NCBI RefSeq assembly: GCF_029076695.1
Contig: NZ_JARFIK010000001.1
Span: 682,001-746,000 of the forward strand
Length of the DNA: 64,000 nt
Origin: Adlercreutzia equolifaciens
Lineage (GTDB): Bacteria > Actinomycetota > Coriobacteriia > Coriobacteriales > Eggerthellaceae
Direction: 5' to 3'
The stretch's first letter is position 1; each line of letters begins with the position of its first letter. Positions 8,311 to 16,009 of the stretch are shown in pieces. The position numbers were made by a program, and so were the translations under genes. The notes beneath the pieces are model-generated. The model was not told where the DNA came from, did no database searches, and saw only the letters and a list, made by a program, of their open reading frames with translations.

Positions 8311-9291
8311 ATGTACTACATGGACCCACGCATGGGACAGTACGGAGCTCCCTATATGGGTTGCGCCATGCCTCCGATGCCCATGATGGCGCCCACCGTG
8401 ATGGTGGTGCCGGTCATGATGCCGCCGATGGACTGCGGTATGGGTTTCCCCGGCGGTCCGGAAGGCCCGCGGGGAGATGTGGCGCCGTGCGGCCGCGACC
8501 ATCCGTGCGGGTGGGCACGCCGTGCCCTTGAGCGCGGTCCCCAGGGCGGTCCCGGCCCCCGCGGCCCGCAGGACGGCTACGGTGGGCGCCCCGGCCCTGG
8601 TGGCCCCGGCGGCTACGGCGGTCCCCAGGGAGGCCCGGGTCCCCGCGGACCGCGCGGCCCACAGGAGGGTCCCGGCGGCTACGGCGGCCCTGGCCCCCGC
8701 GGCCCGCAAGGTGGTCCCGGCGGCTATGGCGGCAAGCCCCAGGGCGGCCCCGGCGGCTACGGCGGCCCCGGTCCGCGTGGTCCTCAGGGTGGCCCCGGCG
8801 GGTATGGCGGGAAGCCGGAAGGCGGTCCCTTCGGCCCCGGCAAACGCGATGGTGGCCCCCGTGGTCCCCAGGGCGGCCCCGGCGGCTACGGCGGTCCGCA
8901 GGGCGGCCCGGGTCCCCGCGGCCCGCGCGGCCCGCAGGAGGGCCCCGGCGGCTACGGCGGCGGCTACGGCGGTCCCCAGGGCGGCCCTGGACCCCGCGGC
9001 CCGCGCGGCCCGCAGGAGGGCCCCGGCGGCTATGGCGGCGGCAACTACGGCGGCGGCCACAACTACGGTGGTGGCGGCTACGGCGGCCCCCAGGGCGGCC
9101 ACAACTACGGCGGCAAGCCCCAGGGCGGTCCTGGCGGCTACGGCGGTGGCAACTATGGTGGTGGCGGCTACGGTGGCGGTCACAACTATGGCGGCCATCC
9201 GAAAGACGACAAGCCCGCGAAGCCCGAGAAGAAGGCCGAGGCGCCCGTAAAGGAAGTGGGCGATTCAGCCGCTTCCGAAAAGGACGAGTAG
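8311..9291 (+). CDS. Gly/Pro/Tyr-rich low-complexity repeat protein
   Basis: A 326-residue protein of unknown function. Residues 1-45 are rich in Met and Pro (PPMPMMAPTVMVVPVMM) and not a normal signal peptide. Residues about 75-300 are built from imperfect repeats such as GGPGPRGPRGPQEGPGGYGG and, later, GGGNYGGGHNYGG. The tail (about 300-326) is charged (KPEKKAEAP, SEKDE). The composition resembles collagen-like and Gly-Tyr-rich intrinsically disordered proteins, which may self-associate; a surface or stress role is only speculation. ATG 8311 follows AAAGGAG by five bases; a GTG at 8305 overlaps that site. It is divergent from the HicB/HTH gene and not obviously part of an operon. Both other strands carry long open shadows caused by the repeats. 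Confidence 0.75.
   Translation: MYYMDPRMGQYGAPYMGCAMPPMPMMAPTVMVVPVMMPPMDCGMGFPGGPEGPRGDVAPCGRDHPCGWARRALERGPQGGPGPRGPQDGYGGRPGPGGPGGYGGPQGGPGPRGPRGPQEGPGGYGGPGPRGPQGGPGGYGGKPQGGPGGYGGPGPRGPQGGPGGYGGKPEGGPFGPGKRDGGPRGPQGGPGGYGGPQGGPGPRGPRGPQEGPGGYGGGYGGPQGGPGPRGPRGPQEGPGGYGGGNYGGGHNYGGGGYGGPQGGHNYGGKPQGGPGGYGGGNYGGGGYGGGHNYGGHPKDDKPAKPEKKAEAPVKEVGDSAASEKDE
8560..9200 (+). repeat. Imperfect tandem GC-rich repeats coding for GPR/GGYGG units
   Basis: Blocks built on GGCCCCGGCGGCTACGGCGG and relatives recur at least ten times inside the repeat protein gene. Near-identical blocks at about 8620-8700, 8890-8960 and 8970-9035 suggest recent internal duplication. Confidence 0.8.
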
Positions 9292-9304
9292 CACTTGCAT
9301 GGCT

Positions 9305-9330
9305 GGAAGGGCCGCTCAGGCGGCCCTTCC
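9305..9330 (+). terminator. Strong hairpin after the repeat protein gene
   Basis: GGAAGGGCCGC pairs perfectly with GCGGCCCTTCC around a TCAG loop, 14 bases after the stop. There is no T run, so termination is uncertain; it could instead be an RNA-stabilising stem before the next gene. Confidence 0.45.
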
Positions 9331-9345
9331 TCGAGAGGGGAATCG

Positions 9346-10278
9346 TTGATCACGCGCTGCGTAAATCTCTGCGAGATGGATCTCACGGCTCAAGGGCCTT
9401 TGGCGAGCTTGGCTTTGGGCGCCTCCGCCTCTTCGCCCGACGGGGTGGAGGCGTTGGTGCGCCGTATAGCGGCTGAGGCCGGGTGGCCCGACTGCGCCCG
9501 TTTGTACCTGGGCTCGTCTTTTTGCGGGAATGCCTTCCTGAGGAACACCGAGTCGTCCATCGTCCAAGCTGTTCAGGCCTTTTCGGAGGCCTTCGGGGTG
9601 CCGTGCACGCTCACGGTGCCGTCGGTTTCCCAAGGGGAGTTGCCTGCGGTCAAACGCCGCATCGACCGCCTTTTGGAGAAATTTTCCTGCTTTGACGAGG
9701 TGACGGTCAACGACTACGGGATGCTTGGTTGGGCGGCCGAGCGTGGCGGTGCAACGCTCAACATCGGACGCCTCTTCTCGAAAGATCTGCGCGATCTGCG
9801 CTATGAGGAGGGGTTCCCGCGCACCTATCGGCCGGCCTTTCTGGGGCGCTGGCTCGATGAGCTTCAAACGATGTATCCGATGTTAGACGGCATTGAGCTC
9901 GACCCCTGCGGCAGCGAGGTCGACCTCACCGAGGCGCCTGTCGAGGTGACTCCGGCCCTGCATGATCCCTATCTTTTTGTCACGACGGGCGCGTTCTGCC
10001 CCTATGCCCCGGTCACCGCTCAGGGCTTGCCCGCGCGGGCCGGATCGCCCTGTGCTCAGCAGTGCGAAAGCGCTGTCACTACCTATCGGGTGGAGAGCGC
10101 AACGCCTGCTGGCGCAGATGCCGACGGGCGCGGTGTTGGCGAGGTGTTCTACACCAAGCACGGAAAGACCGTGTTCATGATGAACGAGGCTGCTCCCGTG
10201 CAGAGCCGCGTGCCCTACCGCGTGATACGAGCGCCCCGCCATTTCGGCTGGCTGCTGTCAGTGGAGGAAGCGCGATGA
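9346..10278 (+). CDS. U32-family-like protein, first of a coupled pair (UbiV-like)
   Basis: A 310-residue soluble protein related to the peptidase-U32 superfamily, seen in the segment DYGMLGWAAERGGATLNIGR and the GRLFSKDLRDLRY motif that follows. Cysteines in GAFCPYAPV and SPCAQQCES, plus one early Cys, could bind a 4Fe-4S cluster as in UbiV and other Fe-S members, which are RNA- or quinone-modifying proteins rather than proteases. Its stop overlaps the start of the next U32 gene (ATGA), a layout like ubiV-ubiU. The start is uncertain: TTG 9346 follows GAGAGGGG; ATG 9376 is another option. Function unknown; an O2-independent hydroxylation or a protein-modifying role is only inference from family. 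Confidence 0.6.
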   Translation: MITRCVNLCEMDLTAQGPLASLALGASASSPDGVEALVRRIAAEAGWPDCARLYLGSSFCGNAFLRNTESSIVQAVQAFSEAFGVPCTLTVPSVSQGELPAVKRRIDRLLEKFSCFDEVTVNDYGMLGWAAERGGATLNIGRLFSKDLRDLRYEEGFPRTYRPAFLGRWLDELQTMYPMLDGIELDPCGSEVDLTEAPVEVTPALHDPYLFVTTGAFCPYAPVTAQGLPARAGSPCAQQCESAVTTYRVESATPAGADADGRGVGEVFYTKHGKTVFMMNEAAPVQSRVPYRVIRAPRHFGWLLSVEEAR

Positions 10279-11213
10279 ATATCTTGGTGCCCTTCAACGA
10301 CCCTACGGCTCTCGAAGACTTCTTGGACGCCGGCGTCGGCGAGTTCTACATGGGGTTTTACGATGAGCCATGGACGGCGCGTTTCGGAGAGACGGCTGAC
10401 CTGAACCGGCTGTCGGGTTTCGGGAGCGAAGCGAATGCCTTGCCGTTCGAGGAGGTGCTCTCCTTGATCCCGGCCGTAAAAGAGGGTGGGGCCCAGCTCT
10501 ACGTGCCCTTCAACGCGGGCATCTACTCGTCGGCTCAGCAAGACTACATCGCCCACGCGTACTTCCCCTTTCTGGCGGAAGCAGGCGTAGACGGCGTTAT
10601 TCTTTCAGGGCCCGAGCTGGTGCGCGCCGCTCGCACGTGCGGGCTCAAGGCGGTGGCCAGCACCATGTGCGGCATCTTCAACCAAGACATTGCGCGCTTC
10701 TATCAAAACCTGGGCATGGAGCGCATTATCTTCCCGCGGGAGCTTTCCCTGGCCGACATCGAGGCCGTCATCGACGCGACGCCCGGGCTTGAGTACGAGG
10801 CCTTCCTGATGCGCAACGGCTGCGTGTTCAGCGATTCCCATTGTTTGGGCTGCCATCGTGCGGGGCACTACTCGCTCTGCCGCGACTTGCGCTTCGCTGA
10901 GCGCTGGGAAGAGCAGCGCACCCCCAATGCGGCTCAACCGACTCCTCAGTGGGACCGGCTTTTTGCCGAGGCGGCCTGCGGCCTCTGCGCCCTCTGGCAC
11001 TTCGAGCGCTTGGGCATCAATGCGGGAAAGATCGTCGGTCGCTGCGACGAGCGGGAAGCCATCTTGCGCGATATACGCCTTGTGCGGCGTCATATCGATA
11101 TAGCTTCGGCGTGCTCGTCCCACGAGGAATTCCGCCGATGCATGGAACTGCCCGAGGGCTACAAGGAGCTGTGTGCTTCACGGCTCAATTGCTACTACCC
11201 TGAAGTGGAATAA
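10275..11213 (+). CDS. Peptidase U32 family protein (Fe-S, UbiU-like)
   Basis: A 312-residue protein with a TIM-barrel-like U32 core: MNILVPFNDP at the start, FNAGIYSS, then the family region LEYEAFLMRNGCVFSDSHCL with further Cys (GCHRAG, YSLCRD) that matches the E-x-F-x-x-G-x-C U32 signature. These cysteines bind a 4Fe-4S cluster in studied relatives (UbiU, RlhA, TrhP). The ATG overlaps the stop of the upstream partner, so the two proteins are probably made in equal amounts and form a complex. The substrate is unknown. GGAGGAAGC lies just before the ATG. Downstream is a 105-base AT-rich gap before the ABC operon. Confidence 0.75.
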   Translation: MNILVPFNDPTALEDFLDAGVGEFYMGFYDEPWTARFGETADLNRLSGFGSEANALPFEEVLSLIPAVKEGGAQLYVPFNAGIYSSAQQDYIAHAYFPFLAEAGVDGVILSGPELVRAARTCGLKAVASTMCGIFNQDIARFYQNLGMERIIFPRELSLADIEAVIDATPGLEYEAFLMRNGCVFSDSHCLGCHRAGHYSLCRDLRFAERWEEQRTPNAAQPTPQWDRLFAEAACGLCALWHFERLGINAGKIVGRCDEREAILRDIRLVRRHIDIASACSSHEEFRRCMELPEGYKELCASRLNCYYPEVE

Positions 11214-11318
11214 TTATGAGCAGGGGAAATAGATAAATTCATACTATCTCTACTTGAGTATATACTACTTTCAGAATAATATACGGACACCAAGTTGTTA
11301 CGAGAGGGAGGAAGTCCG
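11214..11318 (+). promoter_or_regulatory. AT-rich promoter region of the ABC/MoxR surface locus
   Basis: The 105 bases before the ABC ATPase gene are markedly AT-rich, with TATACT-like and ATAATATA elements (about 11258-11283) in an otherwise GC-rich region. No other gap of this character occurs until 30 kb, so this is the likely main promoter. I could not fix a single -35/-10 pair. Confidence 0.4.
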
Positions 11319-12101
11319 TTGAAACTCGAAGTGCGCGATGCCCACTGCGGATACGAGAAGGGAAAGGCGGTCCAGCGCTACGTTACCTTCTCCGTAGAAA
11401 GCGGCGAGGTGTGCTGCGTGCTCGGTCCCAACGGCTGTGGCAAATCGACGGTGTTCAAGTCGCTCCTGGGCCTTCTGCCCCTCCAAAGCGGCAAGGTCAT
11501 GGTCGATGGCGAGAACATCGCGAAGTGGTCGCCGAAGCGTTTGGCCGACACCATGGCCTATGTCTCCCAGAGCCACGTACCGCCCTTTCCCTATCAGGTG
11601 AAAGACGTAGTGCTGCTGGGTCGTATCAACAAGGTAGGGCATATGGGCCAGCCCACGGCCAACGATTACGCCATTGTGGAGAACGCCATGCAGGACATGG
11701 GCATCTACCACCTGCGCGACAAGGTGTACACCGACATTTCCGGTGGCGAGCTGCAGCTGGTGATGATTGCCCGCGCCTTGGCCCAAGAGCCGAAGATCCT
11801 GGTGCTCGACGAGCCGACGGCGGCCTTGGACTACGGCAACGTGGTGCGCGTTATCGACAAGGTGCGCAGCTTGGCGGAGAAGGGCTACGCCGTGGTGATG
11901 ACCACGCACAGCCCCGACCACGCTTTCATGTGCGACTCGTCGGTGGTGCTGCTGCAGAAGGGGGAGCCGATGAAGTTCGGCCAGGCGGTAGACATCATCA
12001 CTGAGAAGAACATGAAGCAGGCCTACGGCGTGAACGTGAAGATCGTCGAGTTTGTGAACACGAAGAACGAGATCATGCGCATGTGCGCACCGGTATTTTA
12101 A
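11319..12101 (+). CDS. ABC transporter ATPase, iron-siderophore/haem/B12 (FecE/BtuD) type
   Basis: A 260-residue ATPase with Walker A GPNGCGKST (36-44), Q-loop YVSQS (81-85), signature ISGGE (140-144), Walker B LVLDEP (161-166) and the H-switch TTHSPDHA. Sequence and length fit the FecE/BtuD family, which pairs with FecCD permeases. Such permeases lie 10 kb downstream on the same strand (22758 and 24178) with a FecB-like binding protein, so the transporter is split by the inserted surface genes. TTG 11319 is chosen because AGGGAGG sits seven bases upstream; an earlier TTG at 11295 has none. Two extra Cys (VCCVLG) lie before Walker A. The gene ends 13 bases before the MoxR gene. Confidence 0.85.
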   Translation: MKLEVRDAHCGYEKGKAVQRYVTFSVESGEVCCVLGPNGCGKSTVFKSLLGLLPLQSGKVMVDGENIAKWSPKRLADTMAYVSQSHVPPFPYQVKDVVLLGRINKVGHMGQPTANDYAIVENAMQDMGIYHLRDKVYTDISGGELQLVMIARALAQEPKILVLDEPTAALDYGNVVRVIDKVRSLAEKGYAVVMTTHSPDHAFMCDSSVVLLQKGEPMKFGQAVDIITEKNMKQAYGVNVKIVEFVNTKNEIMRMCAPVF

Positions 12102-12114
12102 AAGGAGAGACTGA

Positions 12115-13098
12115 GTGACTCAGGCAGTGGAGCAGAGCGAAGTGCAAGCAGCTCAGCAGGTTATCGAATCGGTAATTGCCAATGTAGAGTCCGTGGTGCA
12201 GGGAAAGCACGACACCGTCGAATTGGTGGTGCTCGCCTTAGTGGCCAAAGGCCATGCCCTGATCGAAGATTTGCCGGGCACCGGCAAGACCACCCTGGTG
12301 AGTGCTCTGGCTAAGTCGATCGACTGCGGGTTCAAGCGCATTCAGTTCACTCCCGACATCATGCCTTCCGACGTCTCTGGCTTCAGCATCTACAACCAGA
12401 AGACGCAGGACTTCGAGTTCCGCCCCGGCGGCGTCATGTCCAACTTGATTCTGGCTGATGAGATCAATCGCGCCAGCGCCAAGACCCAGTCGGCGCTGCT
12501 GGAGGCCATGGAGGAGCGCCAGGTGACGGTGGATTCCAACACCTATCAGCTGGAAGAACCCTTCATGGTGCTGGCCACGCAGAATCCCATCGAGCAGTTC
12601 GGCACCTATCCGCTGCCCGAGGCGCAGGTGGACCGCTTCCTTATCAAGCTGTCCATGGGCTATCCCGCTTTCGAGCAGGAGATGCGCGTCTTGGAGCTGG
12701 GCGATTCGGCCAAGAAGAGCCTGAGCGCGGTAGTGCAGGGCGCCGATATCCTGGCGGTGCGCGACACGGCCTCCCGTGTCTACGCCAGCCCGGCGGTGGT
12801 GCGCTACATCGTGGAAATCGTGACGGCCACGCGCAACAGCCCCGAAGTGCAAGTGGGCTCGTCGCCCCGCGGAGGCTTGGCGCTTCTGTCCCTGGCCCGC
12901 GCCTGGGCCGTGGCCCGCGGACGCTCTTACGTGACGCCCGACGATGTCAAGGCACTGGTGGTGCCTACCCTGGGCCATCGCATCATGCTCTCTCATGAGG
13001 CGAAGATCCAAGGAAGGACGCCCGAGGCAGTGCTCGGGTCGATCCTTGCGGGAATTGCCGTTCCCTATACCGAAGAGGATGAACTCAAGGGGGCCTAA
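12115..13098 (+). CDS. MoxR-family AAA+ ATPase
   Basis: A 327-residue AAA_3 ATPase: Walker A LPGTGKTT (53-60), Walker B LILADEI (111-117), the NRASAKTQSALLEAM segment, sensor ATQNPIEQFGTYPLPEAQ and arginine-finger region VDRF. MoxR ATPases act as chaperones that assemble or activate metal-containing or envelope protein complexes and are usually encoded beside a DUF58 protein and a DUF4129 or transglutaminase membrane protein; both partners lie downstream (25639, 26914) after the surface and transporter genes. GTG 12115 follows AAAGGAGAG. A 184-base gap before the next gene holds a CTTTCG/CGAAAG dyad just after the stop but no clear terminator. Confidence 0.9.
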   Translation: MTQAVEQSEVQAAQQVIESVIANVESVVQGKHDTVELVVLALVAKGHALIEDLPGTGKTTLVSALAKSIDCGFKRIQFTPDIMPSDVSGFSIYNQKTQDFEFRPGGVMSNLILADEINRASAKTQSALLEAMEERQVTVDSNTYQLEEPFMVLATQNPIEQFGTYPLPEAQVDRFLIKLSMGYPAFEQEMRVLELGDSAKKSLSAVVQGADILAVRDTASRVYASPAVVRYIVEIVTATRNSPEVQVGSSPRGGLALLSLARAWAVARGRSYVTPDDVKALVVPTLGHRIMLSHEAKIQGRTPEAVLGSILAGIAVPYTEEDELKGA

Positions 13099-13282
13099 CT
13101 CTTTCGACAACGTTGCGAAAGCATTGGCGTCTCCTGTTGGGGTGACGGGAGTTTGCGATGGTGCTCGAACGGCGTGTCATGTTGGTGGCAAGGCTGCTAA
13201 CGCCATAGACGAGAGCTTCTCACAAGGGGTGGGAAGCAGCTCCGCACGTGTGGTGCGTGCGGCTGCAACCGAAAGGAGAACT

Positions 13283-15901
13283 ATGAGGAAAAAACATCTG
13301 GCCATGGGTGGCAAGCTGTTCCTGACGGCAGCGCTGATTGCTACCTTGTCCCCGGCCGCCGCTTTTGCCGACGTGCCGGTGGCTTCGGACACGAAGTGGA
13401 CGGTTCCCACGAAGCCGATGACCAATGTGGTGACGGTGGGCGGTAAGGACTACAAGGTTATCACCACCCAGACGGCTACCAACTGGGTAACGGCCGGTCC
13501 GGACTGGCTGGGCATTTCCAACAGCGCCAACCTGTGCGGCAGCAATGTGAACGATCTGAACTCGGCTATCAGCGGTTCTGCCAGCCTCATGGGCGTGTGG
13601 GCCTCCACGGCCAACGAGGTGCCCAATGCCTATAACTGGGACTGGTTCTACAACCTGTACGCTGCCGATCAGGGCCTGGCTCCGGCCGACCTGAGCACTG
13701 AGAACAACGGCACCAACTTTGACACCGCCTCCGGCACGGCGGCCGGTCTGAAGTACCGCCCCGAGATCATGTGGACCGACGCGCTGTCCACTACTTCGGC
13801 ATCTTCTCTTGGCACGTTGGCCAAGGACATCCGCGAGGGCAAGTACTTCGACGGCGAGTACATCTACGTGTACACCGACGGTGCCAAGAAGGGTCAGACG
13901 TTCAGCGGAGACCCCGTGTCCACCACCGAGGGCGAGGACCGCAACAAGAAGACCTACCTGTGGGACGAGGCCGGCTGGGACACCTCCAAGGACGGCTATA
14001 AGGACCACTTGGTAGAGCAGCAGGCAGTGCTGACGGACGCGGCTGCTAAGTACGCTGCTCCCAACGACAGCAAGTACAACCCCATTGAGGCGGCCATCTA
14101 CTTCGACGGCGGCCAGGAGAGCGGCACCAATAATGCGGTTATGAACAGCAACGCCTACAACAACCCGCTGCTGGTGTCGAACCTGCTCTACTCGACGGCC
14201 CAGGCCGTGGAGAAGGTGGAGAAGGAGACCGCTAGTTACGACGGCATGGCTGACGGCACGAAGGTAACGGCGGCCAACGCCACTTGGAAGACCATGAACG
14301 CCCTGCCCCGCACCACGCGCTACAAGGCCTCCACGGAGCGCTCCATGAGCGCCCGCGACTGCGCCCTGGCCTTCGAGCAGCTGCAGAAGGGCTCCGTGTA
14401 CTACGTGCTGTCCCAGATTGCCGCTGGTAAGACCAAGATGAAGACCGTGGCCTATGTGTGCGCCGAGCCCGACGCGGGCAGCGACATGGTGACCATCGCC
14501 GCCATGGACGGCGTCGATGCCTTCAACGCCAGCAGCAACGCCGGCTTTGCCGGTGTGGCGACGCTGTGCACCAACGCGCTGACCGGTGGCAAGGACTACG
14601 CTGGTACCGCAGCGTCCAGCACGACGACGGCTTCGGGTGCCACGGTTACCTACCAGGTGCCGGTGGACTACGTCATCCAGAACGCCGACGTGGTGGTCAT
14701 GACCGGTGTTGGCGGCACCAACGGCTACACCGCCTACACCTCCGAGACGGCCAAGCAGTTCTTCACCGACAAGTGCACGACGGACGCAAACAAGAAGAAG
14801 GCCCAGGCCATGGAGTACCAGTGCGTGGCTCCTACCCAGGCCAATGCCAAGAACTTCTCCGTTGACAAGTCCATCTACGGCTTGAACGTGCTTGACTTCG
14901 TGTACTCCGAGCTGTTCCCGAACATGGAGCTCGAGACCTACTGGTACGACAACATCTACCACATCAAGAGCGCATCTCTGAAGCAGACCATGCAGTGGAC
15001 CCTGGCCAACACCTCGCTGCCCGCGAGCGCCGACCTGTCCAAGGTGGACAGCACCTACAAGGCGGCCAACACTGAGGCTAAGTTCCTGGAGGGCTACAAC
15101 TACTACGTGGCCAAGAAGGGCGCCGATGCCCGCCTGAAGGCTCTGGCCGCTGGCAAGGGCCTCATCACCGGCGAGCCGGTGAACTTCTCCGTGCTGGCTC
15201 CCAGCGACACCTACAAGAGCTGGGCTGAGGCCAAGGCCGCGGCTCAGGTGAAGAGCCAGACGCTGAAGATGAGCGCGGTGACGAAGAGCTTCGCCAAGTC
15301 GCAGCTCACCTCGGCCGGCAAGCTGGCCAAGAACCAGACCTTCACCGTGAAGGCCACGGGCGCCAAGACCGGCGTTACCTACGCCCGCTCCACGTCCAGT
15401 GCCACGGCCAAGAAGTACATCACCATCAACGCCTCGACGGGCAAGATCACGGTGAAGAAGGGCCTGCCTGTGGGCTCCTACACCGTGAAGGTGACCGCTA
15501 CGGCCAAGGCCGGCACGGCTTCCGGCACCAAGTACGCCAAGGCCACCAAGTCGGTGAACGTCAAGGTAGTGGTTGGCTCCCAGACCCTGAAGCTGGGCAC
15601 CACGGCCAAGTCCTACAAGGCTTCCACGCTGAAGAAGAAGGCCCAGACGCTGAACATCAAGGCCACCACCACCTCCGGCAAGATCACCTCGGCATCCGTG
15701 TCCAAGGCCGTTAACGCCAAGGGCAAGGCGGTGCCGGGCTTCAAGGCTGCCAAGGTAAGCAACAGCAAGATCAAGCTGACGGTGCCGAAGGCTCTGGCCA
15801 AAGGCACCTACACCGTAACGGTTTCGGTGAAGGCTCCTAAGGTTGCCAAGAAGTACGCAGCCCTGACCCTCACCAAGACCATCAAGGTGACGGTGAAGTA
15901 A
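13283..15901 (+). CDS. Large secreted surface protein, possible binding-protein-like core plus two Ig-like repeats
   Basis: An 872-residue protein with a signal peptide (basic start, hydrophobic core, cleavage after AAAFA near 29). The middle (about 330-640) has features I read as a divergent class III solute-binding fold: KTVAYVCAEPDAGSD followed by a segment about one substrate-binding loop long, VPVDYVIQNADVVVMTG, and GLNVLDFVYSELFPNMELE, comparable to the "aelLhPe" end of FecB proteins. The last 215 residues are two similar Lys/Thr/Ser-rich domains starting SQTLKMSAVTKS (657) and SQTLKLGTTAKS (765), each of about 105 residues and Ig/cadherin-like (GSYTVKVTATAK). No sortase motif is present. 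ATG 13283 follows AAAGGAGAA. Probable wall-associated capture protein; the binding-fold call is inference. Confidence 0.65.
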   Translation: MRKKHLAMGGKLFLTAALIATLSPAAAFADVPVASDTKWTVPTKPMTNVVTVGGKDYKVITTQTATNWVTAGPDWLGISNSANLCGSNVNDLNSAISGSASLMGVWASTANEVPNAYNWDWFYNLYAADQGLAPADLSTENNGTNFDTASGTAAGLKYRPEIMWTDALSTTSASSLGTLAKDIREGKYFDGEYIYVYTDGAKKGQTFSGDPVSTTEGEDRNKKTYLWDEAGWDTSKDGYKDHLVEQQAVLTDAAAKYAAPNDSKYNPIEAAIYFDGGQESGTNNAVMNSNAYNNPLLVSNLLYSTAQAVEKVEKETASYDGMADGTKVTAANATWKTMNALPRTTRYKASTERSMSARDCALAFEQLQKGSVYYVLSQIAAGKTKMKTVAYVCAEPDAGSDMVTIAAMDGVDAFNASSNAGFAGVATLCTNALTGGKDYAGTAASSTTTASGATVTYQVPVDYVIQNADVVVMTGVGGTNGYTAYTSETAKQFFTDKCTTDANKKKAQAMEYQCVAPTQANAKNFSVDKSIYGLNVLDFVYSELFPNMELETYWYDNIYHIKSASLKQTMQWTLANTSLPASADLSKVDSTYKAANTEAKFLEGYNYYVAKKGADARLKALAAGKGLITGEPVNFSVLAPSDTYKSWAEAKAAAQVKSQTLKMSAVTKSFAKSQLTSAGKLAKNQTFTVKATGAKTGVTYARSTSSATAKKYITINASTGKITVKKGLPVGSYTVKVTATAKAGTASGTKYAKATKSVNVKVVVGSQTLKLGTTAKSYKASTLKKKAQTLNIKATTTSGKITSASVSKAVNAKGKAVPGFKAAKVSNSKIKLTVPKALAKGTYTVTVSVKAPKVAKKYAALTLTKTIKVTVK

Positions 15902-15948
15902 AACTGCCTTACGGCAGTATGGCCTTCGAAAGAGGCCGTAGTTGATTG

Positions 15949-15978
15949 TGCTCGGGCGGTGGCAGCATCGCCCGAGCA
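15949..15978 (+). other. Intra-operon hairpin
   Basis: A perfect 10-bp stem TGCTCGGGCG/CGCCCGAGCA with a 10-base loop, preceded by a smaller ACTGCC-TTAC-GGCAGT hairpin at 15903-15918. There is no T run. It may partly terminate or process the transcript between the two big surface genes. Confidence 0.5.
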
Positions 15979-16009
15979 TGATTCGTTTCTCTGATCAAAG
16001 GAAAGTTAC

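Noticed and set aside
13220-15979. A 919-codon open frame on the minus strand
   Set aside because: It lies opposite the surface protein, has no ribosome site, and its Gly/Val/His/Arg-rich translation is typical of an antisense shadow in GC-rich DNA.
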